From NCBI GenBank assembly GCA_963819075.1, contig CAWFUP010000008.1, positions 310,001 to 374,000 of the forward strand: a DNA stretch of 64,000 nt, in the 5' to 3' direction. Source of the stretch: CAVQBJ01 sp963819075. GTDB taxonomy: Bacteria; Actinomycetota; Thermoleophilia; Solirubrobacterales; Solirubrobacteraceae. The first letter of the stretch is position 1, and the number at the start of each line of letters is the position of its first letter. A program made the position numbers and the translations under genes. The notes below the pieces were generated by a model. That model was not told the origin of the DNA, did not search any database, and saw only the letters and a program-made list of their open reading frames with translations. Below are positions 37,799 through 47,328 of this stretch, one piece after another.

Positions 37799-38905
37799 AT
37801 GTCAGACGGCGCAGGTATGGACACCACGGTTCACCAGCAGCGCTTCTGTGCCGGATGCGGAGCCGAAGTGGGCGAGGCGCGCTTCTGCCGCAAATGCGGC
37901 GCCGAGCAGGTCACACAAGCCGGCGCAGCGGTAGCGCCGCTCCCGCCGACCGAGCAGCAACTGCCGGCCGGACCGTGGCTGGGCAGCGGCCCTCCGAGCG
38001 CGCCCCGCACATCGGCGCCTCCCGCGCCCCCGCAGCCGTCGTCGTCCGGTTCGAAGCTTCCGTGGATCGCGGGTGGCGTCGCCGGATTGGTGGTACTCGG
38101 CGTCATCGCCGCGATCTTGTTGTCCTCAAGCGGAGGGACGAATTCGACATCGAGCTACCGGCAGAGTCTTGCCGGCGCGCTCGGGCCGCTCGTCAGCGCG
38201 AACTCGAACCTCGGCAGCAGTCTCCAGTCGCTGTCCGGTAGCGACGACTCCGCCCAGAAGGCCGCGCTCACACAGACGCAGACCGCGCTGACCACAGCGC
38301 AGGGCGCGGTCGGCGCGATCAGCGTGCCGTCGAGTGCCACGCAACTGTCGCAGCAGACCCAGCAGGCGCTCGCCGATGAGAATGGCTACCTACAGGAGGT
38401 AGCATCGTTGCTAGGGACGCCATCGCAAAACGCCGCCGCGCAGATCCAGCCATTGGCCACGAGCGCCACCGCAGCGCTCGTGCCACTGAATGCGCTGGTC
38501 GCCGGTGCGTCGGGAAGCATCTCCGGCGTGAGCACCTTGGTGTCGTGGGGGCAGGGCCAGGCCAGCGCCGCGCAACACTCGCGGACCATCGCCCAGCAGC
38601 GCGAGCTTCAGCAGGCCGCTCGGAGCGCTTCACAACCGTCCTCTGGCGGTAGCGGAGGAGGAAGCTCGGCTGGTCCGCTGTCATCGAGCCAACAGTGCGG
38701 CGGCGGTGTGGTCGCGGGCCCCAACACCTCCTGCGCGTTCGCCCTGAACGTCCAGCAGGCCTGGCAGCAGGCGCCGGGAACGACTAACACTGTTGACGTG
38801 TACTCCCCAGTTACCGGGCAGACATACACGATGACCTGCGGGCCCGCCGGCACGGAGATCTCGTGCAGCGGCGCAAACAATGCGTCGGTTACGTTCCCCG
38901 GCTGA
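37799..38905 (+). CDS. Zinc-ribbon membrane protein with extracellular Ser/Gln-rich domain
   Basis: ATG at 37799 after GAGGG; 368 residues. Zinc ribbon at about 17-36 (FCAGCGAEVGEARFCRKCG), Pro-rich linker, one transmembrane helix near 90-110 (WIAGGVAGLVVLGVIAAILL), then an outer helical region rich in Ser, Gln and Ala (GSSLQSLSGSDDSAQKAALT) and a Cys-containing C-terminal domain (CGGGVVAGPNTSCAFALNVQ; YTMTCGPAGTEISCSG) that resembles a small secreted domain common in actinobacteria. Function unknown; the design recalls signal-sensing anti-sigma or envelope proteins, but no such domain is recognised. Confidence 0.7.
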   Translation: MSDGAGMDTTVHQQRFCAGCGAEVGEARFCRKCGAEQVTQAGAAVAPLPPTEQQLPAGPWLGSGPPSAPRTSAPPAPPQPSSSGSKLPWIAGGVAGLVVLGVIAAILLSSSGGTNSTSSYRQSLAGALGPLVSANSNLGSSLQSLSGSDDSAQKAALTQTQTALTTAQGAVGAISVPSSATQLSQQTQQALADENGYLQEVASLLGTPSQNAAAQIQPLATSATAALVPLNALVAGASGSISGVSTLVSWGQGQASAAQHSRTIAQQRELQQAARSASQPSSGGSGGGSSAGPLSSSQQCGGGVVAGPNTSCAFALNVQQAWQQAPGTTNTVDVYSPVTGQTYTMTCGPAGTEISCSGANNASVTFPG

Positions 38906-39251
38906 TCGCGTCTAATCGCCGGCGCAGACTCCGCTGGCGAACCAGGATCCGGCCTGCCGTGCGCCGCGAGCCCGGGCCGCCGCCGGAGGAACGACAGACC
39001 CCCGCCCGCCCCACGTTCTGCGTCAACGGCGCGTTCGTGATGGACCGGGCGACTGGCTCAGCCGAATCGCGCCGCGCGTAGCGCTCGCTCAGCTCTGCGC
39101 CGTGCTGAGCGCGGCTGCTCAGGGAGCCATCGTCCCGCCGCGCACAGGTAGCATCACCGCGCGTGAGCGTCTCACCGGTCCACCGCATCCCTTCACTGGC
39201 GTCGCTTGCGTTGGTCGAGCGCGGCACGTCTCGCGATGGCCGACGGTAGCG
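38906..39251. other. Gap without recognisable gene
   Basis: Frames here are GC-driven shadows. The downstream gene's frame extends back to 39102, but that segment lacks protein-like character and precedes the signal peptide, so the start is placed at 39252. Confidence 0.3.
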
Positions 39252-41732
39252 ATGCGGGTGACCCGGCGCCCGGCGACTTTCGTGACGCGCGTCGCGCTCG
39301 CGCTGCTCGTCGCCCTGGTCGCCGTCCTCCCAGCCACCGTCGCCGGCGCGGCTCAGCCGGTCACGAGCCTGTCGGGGTCGGTCTCGCCGTCGATCGCCAG
39401 CAGCACCGAAGCCGCGTACACGATCGACTTTACGACGTCGTCGCAGGGCGCCCTCACGGTTGGCGCGAGCACCATCACCATCAGCCTCCCGAACACCGGC
39501 GGCTGCGTCGGCAGCTACACCGGCGATGGCCAGGTCACCGTCACCGACCTGAGCACCCACGTCAGCGGCCAGGTCCAATGCGGTGCATTCCCTGGGACCT
39601 TCGGCACCCCTATCCCCATCGGCCCAGGTGATCAGGTCCAGATCACCACTCCGGCGGACTACACCGCACCCCCCAACACGGGACCCGAAACCTTCAGCGT
39701 CGCCACCTCCAAGGACGCCCAGACCACCGCCACGCTCACGGTCGCCCACGCCGCCCAGGCCCTCACGAACGTTACGGGGACGGTCTCGCCGTCGATCGCC
39801 AGCAGCACCGAAGCCGCGTACACGATCGACTTTACGACGTCGTCGCAGGGCGCCCTCACGGTTGGCGCGAGCACCATCACCATCAGCCTCCCGAACACCG
39901 GCGGCTGCGTCGGCAGCTACACCGGCGATGGCCAGGTCACCGTCACCGACCTGAGCACCCACGTCAGCGGCCAGGTCCAATGCGGTGCATTCCCTGGGAC
40001 CTTCGGCACCCCTATCCCCATCGGCCCAGGTGATCAGGTCCAGATCACCACTCCGGCGGACTACACCGCACCCCCCAACACGGGACCCGAAACCTTCAGC
40101 GTCGCCACCTCCAAGGACGCCCAGACCACCGCCACGCTCACGGTCGCCCACGCCGCCCAGGCCCTCACGAACGTTACGGGGACGGTCTCGCCGTCGATCG
40201 CCAGCAGCACCGAAGCCGCGTACACGATCGACTTTACGACGTCGTCGCAGGGCGCCCTCACGGTTGGCGCGAGCACCATCACCATCAGCCTCCCGAACAC
40301 CGGCGGCTGCGTCGGCAGCTACACCGGCGATGGCCAGGTCACCGTCACCGACCTGAGCACCCACGTCAGCGGCCAGGTCCAATGCGGTGCATTCCCTGGG
40401 ACCTTCGGCACCCCTATCCCCATCGGCCCAGGTGATCAGGTCCAGATCACCACTCCGGCGGACTACACCGCACCCCCCAACACGGGACCCGAAACCTTCA
40501 GCGTCGCCACCTCCAAGGACGCCCAGACCACCGCCACGCTCACGGTCGCCCACGCCGCCCAGGCCCTCACGAACGTTACGGGGACGGTCTCGTCAGCGGC
40601 GCCGTCCGGCCTGGCCGCGTATACCGTGGACTTCACCTCCTCCTTGCAGGGTGCCCTTGCCGTCGGCGTGAGCTCCATCACCGTGAGTCTCGCCGGGCTC
40701 GGCGGCTGCAACGGTAGCTACACCGGGAATGGCCAGGTCACCGTCACCGACCTCAGCACCCATGTCAGCGGCCAAATCAGCTGCGGCCAATTCCCTGGGA
40801 CCTTCGGAACCCCTATCGCCATCGGCCCAGGTGATCAAGTCCAGATCACCACCCCCGCCGACTACAGCCCGCTCCTGAGCGTCCCGGAGACCTTCAGCGT
40901 CGCCACCTCCAAGGACGGCGAGACGTTCGGCACAGCAGGACCGCCGGTCACGACCACAGCCACCACGACAACCGCGACAACGACGACCACGACCACATCG
41001 GCGACGGCCTCTAGCACGAGCACGACATCGACGACGCTGCCTGTGACAACGGCGACGGGGGCGAGCGCCGACACTAACCCTGCTGGCGCGACGACGACCA
41101 CGTCGAGCCCGACCGCCCGGGGCGGGGTGAGCGCGGCCCAGGCCTCGGTGGCCGCCCCGGTGGTGGGAGTGCGCCAGACGGTCGCGCCCGTCTCGGGCGT
41201 GGTGCTCGTGCGGCCCAGAGGCTCAGCGGGCTTCGTGCCCCTCACGATGCTTGGCAGCCTCCCGAATGGCAGCGAGATCGATGCGACGAACGGCACGGGC
41301 ACAGTAACGGTGGCCGCCGGCGGTGGCCACACGCAGTCGGCCGAGGCCACGGGCGGGCGCTTCGTTCTCGAGCAGGGCCGCTCCGCCGGCGGCCCGACCC
41401 GGCTCGTGCTCTCACTGCCGCTCAGCGGCTGCCCTGCGGTGCCGCTGCCCTCGGGGTCGGCCGCGAGCGTCGAGGCTCGCGGCGCTGCGAAGGCGCGATC
41501 GGGACCGGTCACCAGACACCTATGGGTGTCGGAGACCGGCGGCCACTGGGGCACCAACGGCCGCTTCGTCAGCACGAGCGTTGAGGGAACGCGGTGGCTG
41601 ACGACGGACGTCTGCACGAGTTCGAGTGTCGAGGTCGCTTCGGGGAAGGTCCGCGTGCGCGATCTTGTGCGGGGGACGACCACCGTGATCACGGCCGGCC
41701 GTCGTTACACGGCGACCAGCCGCCGCCGATAG
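39252..41732 (+). CDS. Secreted repeat protein with FecR-like C-terminus
   Basis: ATG at 39252 opens a signal peptide (ALALLVALVAVLPATVAGAA); 826 residues. Four modules of 134 residues follow, the first three identical at DNA level (SPSIASSTEAAYTIDF, STITISLPNTGGCVGSYTGD, GPGDQVQITTPADY, FSVATSKD) and a diverged fourth. A Thr-rich stalk leads to a FecR-like domain (about 670-820: VVLVRPRGSAGFVPLTMLGS; HLWVSETGGHWGTNGRFVST; VEGTRWLTTDVCTSSSVEVA). The modules share the pattern of those in the giant protein (AYTxDFTTSxxGAL ... SVATSKD against TYTVGFTTSxxGAL ... STSSD). Likely a surface adhesin or stalk protein. Convergent with the FecR/propeller gene, which has the same FecR-like domain. Confidence 0.8.
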   Translation: MRVTRRPATFVTRVALALLVALVAVLPATVAGAAQPVTSLSGSVSPSIASSTEAAYTIDFTTSSQGALTVGASTITISLPNTGGCVGSYTGDGQVTVTDLSTHVSGQVQCGAFPGTFGTPIPIGPGDQVQITTPADYTAPPNTGPETFSVATSKDAQTTATLTVAHAAQALTNVTGTVSPSIASSTEAAYTIDFTTSSQGALTVGASTITISLPNTGGCVGSYTGDGQVTVTDLSTHVSGQVQCGAFPGTFGTPIPIGPGDQVQITTPADYTAPPNTGPETFSVATSKDAQTTATLTVAHAAQALTNVTGTVSPSIASSTEAAYTIDFTTSSQGALTVGASTITISLPNTGGCVGSYTGDGQVTVTDLSTHVSGQVQCGAFPGTFGTPIPIGPGDQVQITTPADYTAPPNTGPETFSVATSKDAQTTATLTVAHAAQALTNVTGTVSSAAPSGLAAYTVDFTSSLQGALAVGVSSITVSLAGLGGCNGSYTGNGQVTVTDLSTHVSGQISCGQFPGTFGTPIAIGPGDQVQITTPADYSPLLSVPETFSVATSKDGETFGTAGPPVTTTATTTTATTTTTTTSATASSTSTTSTTLPVTTATGASADTNPAGATTTTSSPTARGGVSAAQASVAAPVVGVRQTVAPVSGVVLVRPRGSAGFVPLTMLGSLPNGSEIDATNGTGTVTVAAGGGHTQSAEATGGRFVLEQGRSAGGPTRLVLSLPLSGCPAVPLPSGSAASVEARGAAKARSGPVTRHLWVSETGGHWGTNGRFVSTSVEGTRWLTTDVCTSSSVEVASGKVRVRDLVRGTTTVITAGRRYTATSRRR
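39383..40591. repeat. Three identical 402-bp tandem repeats
   Basis: Period 402 bp (134 codons). I see no difference between the three copies, including synonymous sites; a fourth diverged module follows. This points to recent expansion or strong homogenisation. Confidence 0.85.
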
Positions 41733-41751
41733 GCGCGGCCGTCGTCGTTGC

Positions 41752-44292
41752 CTACCCGCGGCACGCCCTCGCCGTCACGTTGGCCTGGGCGATGAGCCAG
41801 TTCCCGCCGCGGTCGTCGAGCTGGTAGGAGCCGCTCCATTGGCGGCAGCCGAACCGGTGGTCACGGGTGACGAGGCTCACGACGGCGACGCTGGCGGTGG
41901 AAGCCGACCGTGAAGAGAGGCGGCCGCGATAGGCGACGCTCTCGATCCCGTAGGAGCGCTCCATCGCGGTGAACTGCGCTTGGGACTGCGGGATCGCGCC
42001 GGGCACGAGATAGCCATAGGCACGCGCGTACTGGCGCGCGGCGACCGCCGACCAGTACGCATTGGTCACCGCAAGCGGCCCCGGCGGAGGGGGCGGCTGC
42101 GGTGGCGGCTGCGAGTGATGGGCCGTGGGCTTGGCGGTCGAGTAGTGCTGGCCGGCGCGGACAACGACCGTTCGGTGGGTGATGAGATCGGTGACGGCCA
42201 CCACGCCCTGGGTGACGTCGACGCTCGAGCTCGAGCAGGTGTCGGCTGTAAGCCATTGCGTGCCCTCCACGGCCGTGGAGACGTAGCGGCCGGTCGTGCC
42301 GAACGACCCGCCGTTGTCGCCCGCCCACAGGTGACGTTCGGTCGTGTGCCTCGCCCGCGCCGCGGACGCCCCCTGCGCCGAGCAACCGATGAGCGGCTGG
42401 GAGAGCACGAAGTGGGTCTCGTAAGGCGGGGCGGCGTCCTGGTCGATGACGAACTCCCCGCTGTGAAGGGTCGCGCCGCGCTCAGCCGGCGAGCCGCCGG
42501 AGGCGACGGTGACGAGGACGGTGCCGGCTAGCGCGTCGACGTCGGCGCCCACCGGTACCAGCGCCGAGCCGCTGAGCGCGTGCGCCGCCGTCTTCCCGGG
42601 AAGGCGATAGGTGACCGTGCCGCCCTTCAGCGTCAGTAGGACGCTCGTGTGCAGGACCGGCACCGGCCCGGCCGGGGTCGTGCCGATCACGCCCGTCCAG
42701 CGCTCTGCCAGGGGTTGCGAGCCGCCCTGGCTCATCGCGGGTGTGACGGCGCCGACGGCCATGCACGCGGTCGGCAATGCACAGGACACGCTCTCGAACG
42801 CCGCCGAGCTCGCGCTGCTGAGTGTCGCGCCGCCCGCGGCAGCCGCGTCGCCCTGGACCGCCCAGGATGTGCCGTTCCACGAGTACCCCTGCAGCACCGA
42901 GTTGCCGTCCTCTCCGACGGCAAGGCAGCGCGTCGCCGCCGGGCAGGAGACGCTCGCGAGCGACACAGAAGTCCCGTCCGAGGCTGGGGGCACGGTCTGC
43001 GCGCTCCAGGCCGAGCCGGTCCAGCCGAGCGTGAGCCCGTTGCCCACTGTCTCGCACGCGCCCGGGAGCACGCACGAAACGGTCGGCAGGCCCGTGCTGC
43101 CGGCCGTCGGCTGGATCGTCCAAGTCGCGCCGTTCCAGGCCTCCGCGAGTGGGGCGCTGGCGCCGGAGAAGTCCACGCCGTCACCGCCGACCGCCACGCA
43201 CGAGCTGACCGAAAGGCAGGACACCGAGGACAGATCGCTTGTGTCGTTCGCGGGCGTCGGGGGCGTGACGATCGACCAGCCGGTCCCATTCCAGATCTCC
43301 GACAGGGGCGTCGGGTTGTCGCCGACGCCTGCGCCGGCCGCGTCGCCGGTCACGTAGCCCACCGCGACGCAGGCCGTGGGCGAGACGCACGAGACGCCGG
43401 AGAGGACGTCGCCCTCGGAGCCGAAGGCGCCCGTTGGCGCCTGAGGCGTCGAGGTCACCGACCACCCGCCGCCGCTCCACGTCTCCACCAGCGGGTAACC
43501 CTGGTAGCCCTGGAGGCTGACGCCGACCGCCACGCACCAGCCCGCGGTCGGGCAGGAGACCCCGAGTAGCCTGTTCGAATACCCGTCTGGCGACGGCGTC
43601 GCAAGGATGTGCCACGCCGAGCCGTTCCAGCTCTCGGCGAGCGGGACGTCGTCTCCCTGCCCGCTCGTGTCGGTGTAGCCGACCGCGATGCAGTCCTGAG
43701 CCGTGACGCAGGAGATGCTCGTGAGCTGGCTTCCCATCGAGCCGGGCGGATCGGACGCAGCTTCGTCGGCCCACTGCTGCGGGCCGGTTCCCCCCGGGGC
43801 GCCGCGCTTTGGCTGGGGCGCCGTGAGCACGCGCGAGCAGCTGAGGTTGGGGAGCAGGCTGTCGATGGCGCTCGACGGTACGCCGGGCGCGTTTAGGTGA
43901 ATCGTCGAGTAGTACAGGCGACCGTCGCTGCAGCGCTCGATGTTGGTGAGGGTGAACGTCGCACGCTCGTGCACGTGGCCGTTCGAGCAGGCGGCTGAGC
44001 ACCCCTGAAAGTCGACCGTCCCAGAGCCGATCGCCTGCTTGGCGCCATAGGAGCGGTAGCTGACGCCGCTGATCACCGCCTCGAGGGTGCCCCCGCAGTG
44101 CAGCGGGAACGACGCCGGGCGAATGGCCGGCCCCTGATGCGTGATGATGGTCGCCCCGATGTCGCCGCACCGCGACGTCACGTACACGCTCGTCCCGGCC
44201 GCCTGCGCCGTCCCGGAGAAGGCGGCGACACTGAGCGCGAGAACGAGCGGGACGCGCAGCTTTTGCAAAACGTTGACACCCCTTCCGCGCAT
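41752..44292 (-). CDS. Secreted Cys-blade beta-propeller with FecR- and NTF2-like domains
   Basis: ATG at 44292 is chosen (GAGG just upstream, signal peptide LRVPLVLALSVAAFSGTAQA); the frame is open to 44409. About 846 residues. After an N-terminal Cys domain come seven or so propeller blades, each with SVSCxxxxxCxAVG (ISCVTAQDCIAVGY; VSCPTAGWCVAVGV; VSCLSVSSCVAVGG), implying one disulfide per blade. Next is a FecR-like domain (HLWAGDNGGSFGTTGRYVST; VEGTQWLTADTCSSSSVDVT), a Pro-rich linker, and an NTF2-like C-terminal domain (NAYWSAVAARQYARAYGYLV; SLVTRDHRFGCRQWSGSYQL). Extracellular; role unknown. Domains are shared with 39252 (FecR) and 45686 (NTF2). Confidence 0.75.
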   Translation of the reverse strand: MRGRGVNVLQKLRVPLVLALSVAAFSGTAQAAGTSVYVTSRCGDIGATIITHQGPAIRPASFPLHCGGTLEAVISGVSYRSYGAKQAIGSGTVDFQGCSAACSNGHVHERATFTLTNIERCSDGRLYYSTIHLNAPGVPSSAIDSLLPNLSCSRVLTAPQPKRGAPGGTGPQQWADEAASDPPGSMGSQLTSISCVTAQDCIAVGYTDTSGQGDDVPLAESWNGSAWHILATPSPDGYSNRLLGVSCPTAGWCVAVGVSLQGYQGYPLVETWSGGGWSVTSTPQAPTGAFGSEGDVLSGVSCVSPTACVAVGYVTGDAAGAGVGDNPTPLSEIWNGTGWSIVTPPTPANDTSDLSSVSCLSVSSCVAVGGDGVDFSGASAPLAEAWNGATWTIQPTAGSTGLPTVSCVLPGACETVGNGLTLGWTGSAWSAQTVPPASDGTSVSLASVSCPAATRCLAVGEDGNSVLQGYSWNGTSWAVQGDAAAAGGATLSSASSAAFESVSCALPTACMAVGAVTPAMSQGGSQPLAERWTGVIGTTPAGPVPVLHTSVLLTLKGGTVTYRLPGKTAAHALSGSALVPVGADVDALAGTVLVTVASGGSPAERGATLHSGEFVIDQDAAPPYETHFVLSQPLIGCSAQGASAARARHTTERHLWAGDNGGSFGTTGRYVSTAVEGTQWLTADTCSSSSVDVTQGVVAVTDLITHRTVVVRAGQHYSTAKPTAHHSQPPPQPPPPPGPLAVTNAYWSAVAARQYARAYGYLVPGAIPQSQAQFTAMERSYGIESVAYRGRLSSRSASTASVAVVSLVTRDHRFGCRQWSGSYQLDDRGGNWLIAQANVTARACRG

Positions 44293-44441
44293 ACGCCTCG
44301 GGCACACTAGCGGCAGGGTTTGGGTAGACGTCGCGTGGCGTTCCATGCCCGACACGCTAGGCGGCGGCACACCCTCGCTCACCTCACCAAAGGTGGGCAA
44401 CCGCCCCACCTCGCGGCGGCGGCCTGCGGAGCGGTGGCGAG

Positions 44442-45689
44442 TTAGGGCTGTTCACGCAGCGCGAGCACCCGCGCGAGCGAGCGCTCGTCGGCGGTGACGG
44501 TCAACCGCCCCGTGGATAGGGCGGTCGCGAGGCGATGGAGCACCGAGACGCCTTCGGAGGGGCTGTTCTCACTCGGGAGCCGCGCCGAGGCGAGCAGCAG
44601 GTCGGCACCCGCCTCGGCGGCGAGCTCACCGCGAACGGACACTGAGCCGTACAGCGCGAGCGCGCCGGCGGCGAGCGAGTCGCTCACAGTCACGCCCGTG
44701 AAGCCGAGCCGGCCGCGCAGCTCCCCGCCGATGACCAGCGGCGAGAGACCCGCCGGCCGCGAAGGGTCAAGCGCGGGATAGGTGGCCCATGACACCATCA
44801 CGAGTTTCACGCCAGCGGAAATGGCTGCCCCAAACGGCGCCTCCTCAACCGCACGCAGCTCGCCGAGCGGCTCGTCGAGCGTCACCGGTCCCGCGTCGGT
44901 GTCCTGCGCGGCGCTGGCCGTCCCGAGCCCCGGGAAGTGCTTGGCGGTGGCGGCGACCCCCGTTCGTTGCTGCGCGGCGATAAACGCGGTCCCGAGCGCC
45001 GAGTCAAGCGACGCGTTCGGGCCGTACGAGCGGCCGTCCACTTGGTCGAACCCGGAGCGCGAGCGCGCAACGTCGAGCACCGGGGCGAGGTTCACACTGA
45101 TCCCCGCTTGGCGCAGGTTAGCGCCCGCGCCCGCGCCGGAGGCCGAGGCGAGCGACGCCGCGGCCCGGCTCGCGCCGATCTGGGCCTCGGACAACGCCGG
45201 GGCGCCGGGCAGCCGCCGCACGAGACCGCCCTCCTGATCGACGAGCATGAGCAGCGGGACGTGCACCGGGCTTGACGCGTTGGCCCGCTGAAGCACACTA
45301 ACCACCCCGCGCAGTTGGGCGCCGCTCACCACGTTTGACGCGAAGAAGATGACCCCGGCCGCCTCGCCCGCGTGGATGCGATAGAGGAGGTCGGCCGGCG
45401 GCTGCAGACCCGCGTACGCGTAGATGATGCGCTGCCCCGCAAGCTGGGCGATCGACAGCGACGCCCCTCGCGCGGACCCCGGCCGCGATCGGCTCACGCT
45501 GCTCGACCAGCGGGACTCGCGGCCGCGGCCCGCACCGGCTACCGAGGTCTTAGGACGTTGCGCCCGCGCCGCGACCTCGCGCCCCGGCAGCCTGGTCGAC
45601 GCGGCCTGCCCTCCCGACTCGGCGGTGCGGCCGGCGAGAAACCCGGCGGCCGTGAGGAGCGCGAGCAGCGGGACCGCGCCGAGACTCAC
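44442..45689 (-). CDS. Exported GH3 beta-N-acetylhexosaminidase-like enzyme
   Basis: GTG at 45689 overlaps the upstream stop (GTGA), so I prefer it over the in-frame ATG at 45734; 415 residues. A hydrophobic N-terminal segment (VPLLALLTAAGFLAG) anchors or exports the protein. The GH3 barrel shows VPLLMLVDQEGGLVRRLPGA, NLAPVLDVARS, TAKHFPGLGTASAAQDTD (Lys-His of the family loop) and GVTVSDSLAAGAL with the likely nucleophile Asp. Single-domain length and the DQEGG box match NagZ-like hexosaminidases that cut GlcNAc from muropeptides. Cell-wall turnover is therefore likely. It is translationally coupled to the zinc-ribbon/NTF2 gene. Confidence 0.8.
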   Translation of the reverse strand: MSLGAVPLLALLTAAGFLAGRTAESGGQAASTRLPGREVAARAQRPKTSVAGAGRGRESRWSSSVSRSRPGSARGASLSIAQLAGQRIIYAYAGLQPPADLLYRIHAGEAAGVIFFASNVVSGAQLRGVVSVLQRANASSPVHVPLLMLVDQEGGLVRRLPGAPALSEAQIGASRAAASLASASGAGAGANLRQAGISVNLAPVLDVARSRSGFDQVDGRSYGPNASLDSALGTAFIAAQQRTGVAATAKHFPGLGTASAAQDTDAGPVTLDEPLGELRAVEEAPFGAAISAGVKLVMVSWATYPALDPSRPAGLSPLVIGGELRGRLGFTGVTVSDSLAAGALALYGSVSVRGELAAEAGADLLLASARLPSENSPSEGVSVLHRLATALSTGRLTVTADERSLARVLALREQP

Positions 45690-46591
45690 CCGCCGCACGC
45701 CTGAACGCCGAGATCGGCGTGGGCGATGAGCCATCCGCCGTCGCCTCCGACAAGGTCGTAGGAGCCGCTCCAGTCCCGGCAGCCGAACTGGGCGTCGTCG
45801 GTGACGAGGGAGATCACCGCAACGGTGGCCGATGCGGGCGTGCGGTCGATCAGCCGTCCTTCGAAGGCGGCCGAGCCGATGTTCGCGGCCTGCTCGTCGG
45901 CTACGAACTGCGCCTCGCTCTGGCCGATCGAGCCGGGGACGAGCAGCGCGTAGGCGCCGGTGAAGTCGTGCGCGCGGACATCGGCCCAGTAATCGGTCAC
46001 GGTCGAGAGCGGGCCGGCGATTGCGGGCGACTGTCGCGGGGCGGCGGTCTGCGCCGCCACGGGCGGCCTCGCGGGCGCGGGCGCCGGCACGTCGGCGGTG
46101 CTCGTCTCCTCGAGCACCTTGGTGACGACCTTCCGGATGACGATGGCGGTGGACACGGGGTTGGCCGGTGTCGCCGCGGGCCGCGGATCGGCCGCTGGCA
46201 TGTGCACCTGCCGCTGATTATCACGGGCGAGCACCTGCGCTGTGGCGAGCGCCCTCGCCGGCGCGGGCGAGCGGTGGCCGAGCGCGATCACCGCGGCCAC
46301 ACCACAGCCCGCCAGCACGAGCACCACGCCGCCGAGCGCGACCACCGGACCCCGCGCGCGGCGCTTCACGCGCTCGACGGGCCGGTGTGTCTCTGCGACC
46401 GGCGCGACCGGCAGGCCGCAAGCGCGGCAGAACCGGCCGTGGTGCAGCGCGGACTCGCCGCACGCCGCGCACACGGAGCCCGGAGGGGGCGCCGGCCGCT
46501 CGTCGCGATCGGCGCCGCAGCGAGGGCAGAAGCGCGCGCCGTCGCGGAGCGAATTGCCGCACGCCTGACACGCGGTCTCTGACTCGGACAT
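45686..46591 (-). CDS. Zinc-ribbon membrane protein with NTF2-like domain
   Basis: ATG at 46591 (MSESETACQACG); a GTG at 46600 lies closer to AAAGGA and may be the true start. About 301 residues. Two zinc ribbons (CQACGNSLRDGARFCPRCG; CAACGESALHHGRFCRACG), a basic stretch, one transmembrane helix near residues 82-105 (GPVVALGGVVLVLAGCGVAA), a Pro/Ala linker, and an external NTF2-like domain (VTDYWADVRAHDFTGAYALL; SLVTDDAQFGCRDWSGSYDL; HADLGVQACGG). The last domain matches the C-terminus encoded at 41752. First of a leftward pair with the GH3 enzyme, suggesting an envelope-linked role. Confidence 0.75.
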   Translation of the reverse strand: MSESETACQACGNSLRDGARFCPRCGADRDERPAPPPGSVCAACGESALHHGRFCRACGLPVAPVAETHRPVERVKRRARGPVVALGGVVLVLAGCGVAAVIALGHRSPAPARALATAQVLARDNQRQVHMPAADPRPAATPANPVSTAIVIRKVVTKVLEETSTADVPAPAPARPPVAAQTAAPRQSPAIAGPLSTVTDYWADVRAHDFTGAYALLVPGSIGQSEAQFVADEQAANIGSAAFEGRLIDRTPASATVAVISLVTDDAQFGCRDWSGSYDLVGGDGGWLIAHADLGVQACGG

Positions 46592-46641
46592 CGCGTTCAC
46601 CGTAGTCCTTTCCTCTCTGGTGTGCTCGCCGCGCGCGGCGG

Positions 46642-47328
46642 CTACGCGCTCACCCGTTCGCTCTCCGGCGCGCCGGGGGGCGGCGACGGCAGCGGCGTCC
46701 AACCGCTGCCGTCAAAGCGCTGCCCGCCGACGATGTCGCCCACCGAGTAGTGCGGTGGCATCCCGACCGTTCCCACGTTCGTGTTGACTACCACAGTCTG
46801 GCTCGCGGCCCGCGGCGTGTTGTCGCTCATCGCCCAGACGAAAGACACGACCCAACCGATGAATGTCCATCCGAGGAAGAAATTCAGGGCGAAGATGCCG
46901 AACTTGCTCGGGTGCTTGCGGACAAAGGCGACGATCGTCGGCGCCCAATAGGGCACGAACAGCAGGACGAGAAACAGCCCGATGCCCATGGCCGCGAGGA
47001 GCGCAGGCAGGATCTTCACGACGACGATCAGACCGAGCAGCCCGCCGGCTGCCGCGATGCCCGCCTTTGCCGGGGTCTCGAGGTCGGCCCAGCGGCGCTT
47101 GAGGTCGCCGATCTGCTCGTCGGCCGAGAAGGCCGCGCCCGGCGTGGCTGCCGCTCCCGCGGGCGGGAGGCCTCGCCGTGGGTTACCAGCGTGCGATGGC
47201 CCGGGCGAGGCCGGTCCCGCGGCCCCCTCGTGACTGGCGGCCGACGCCGTGTGGGACGCGCCGCATCCGTGGCAGAACTTCGCCTGGTCGCTGGCTTGCG
47301 TACCGCATGATTCGCAGAAGACGCTCAT
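46642..47328 (-). CDS. Zinc-ribbon superinfection-immunity-like membrane protein
   Basis: ATG at 47328 follows AGGGAAAA; 228 residues. Zinc ribbon (FCESCGTQASDQAKFCHGCG), Gly/Pro linker, hydrophobic helices (AGIAAAGGLLGLIVVVKILP; ALLAAMGIGLFLVLLFVPYW), then the superinfection-immunity (T4 Imm-like) signature: VAFVRKHPSK, ALNFFLGWTFIGWVVSFVWA. A C-terminal SHOCT-free tail ends with VGDIVGGQRFDGSGWTPLPS. In phages this fold blocks DNA entry of competing phage; in bacterial genomes it is common and mostly untested. It may be co-transcribed with the downstream zinc-ribbon gene 50 bp away. Confidence 0.75.
   Translation of the reverse strand: MSVFCESCGTQASDQAKFCHGCGASHTASAASHEGAAGPASPGPSHAGNPRRGLPPAGAAATPGAAFSADEQIGDLKRRWADLETPAKAGIAAAGGLLGLIVVVKILPALLAAMGIGLFLVLLFVPYWAPTIVAFVRKHPSKFGIFALNFFLGWTFIGWVVSFVWAMSDNTPRAASQTVVVNTNVGTVGMPPHYSVGDIVGGQRFDGSGWTPLPSPPPGAPESERVSA

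Noticed and set aside
38889..40553. Long minus-strand frame of 554 codons with threefold repeated Gly/Asp/Arg-rich sequence
   Set aside because: It is the antisense shadow of the three identical 402-bp repeats of the plus-strand gene at 39252; composition is not protein-like and it has no RBS.
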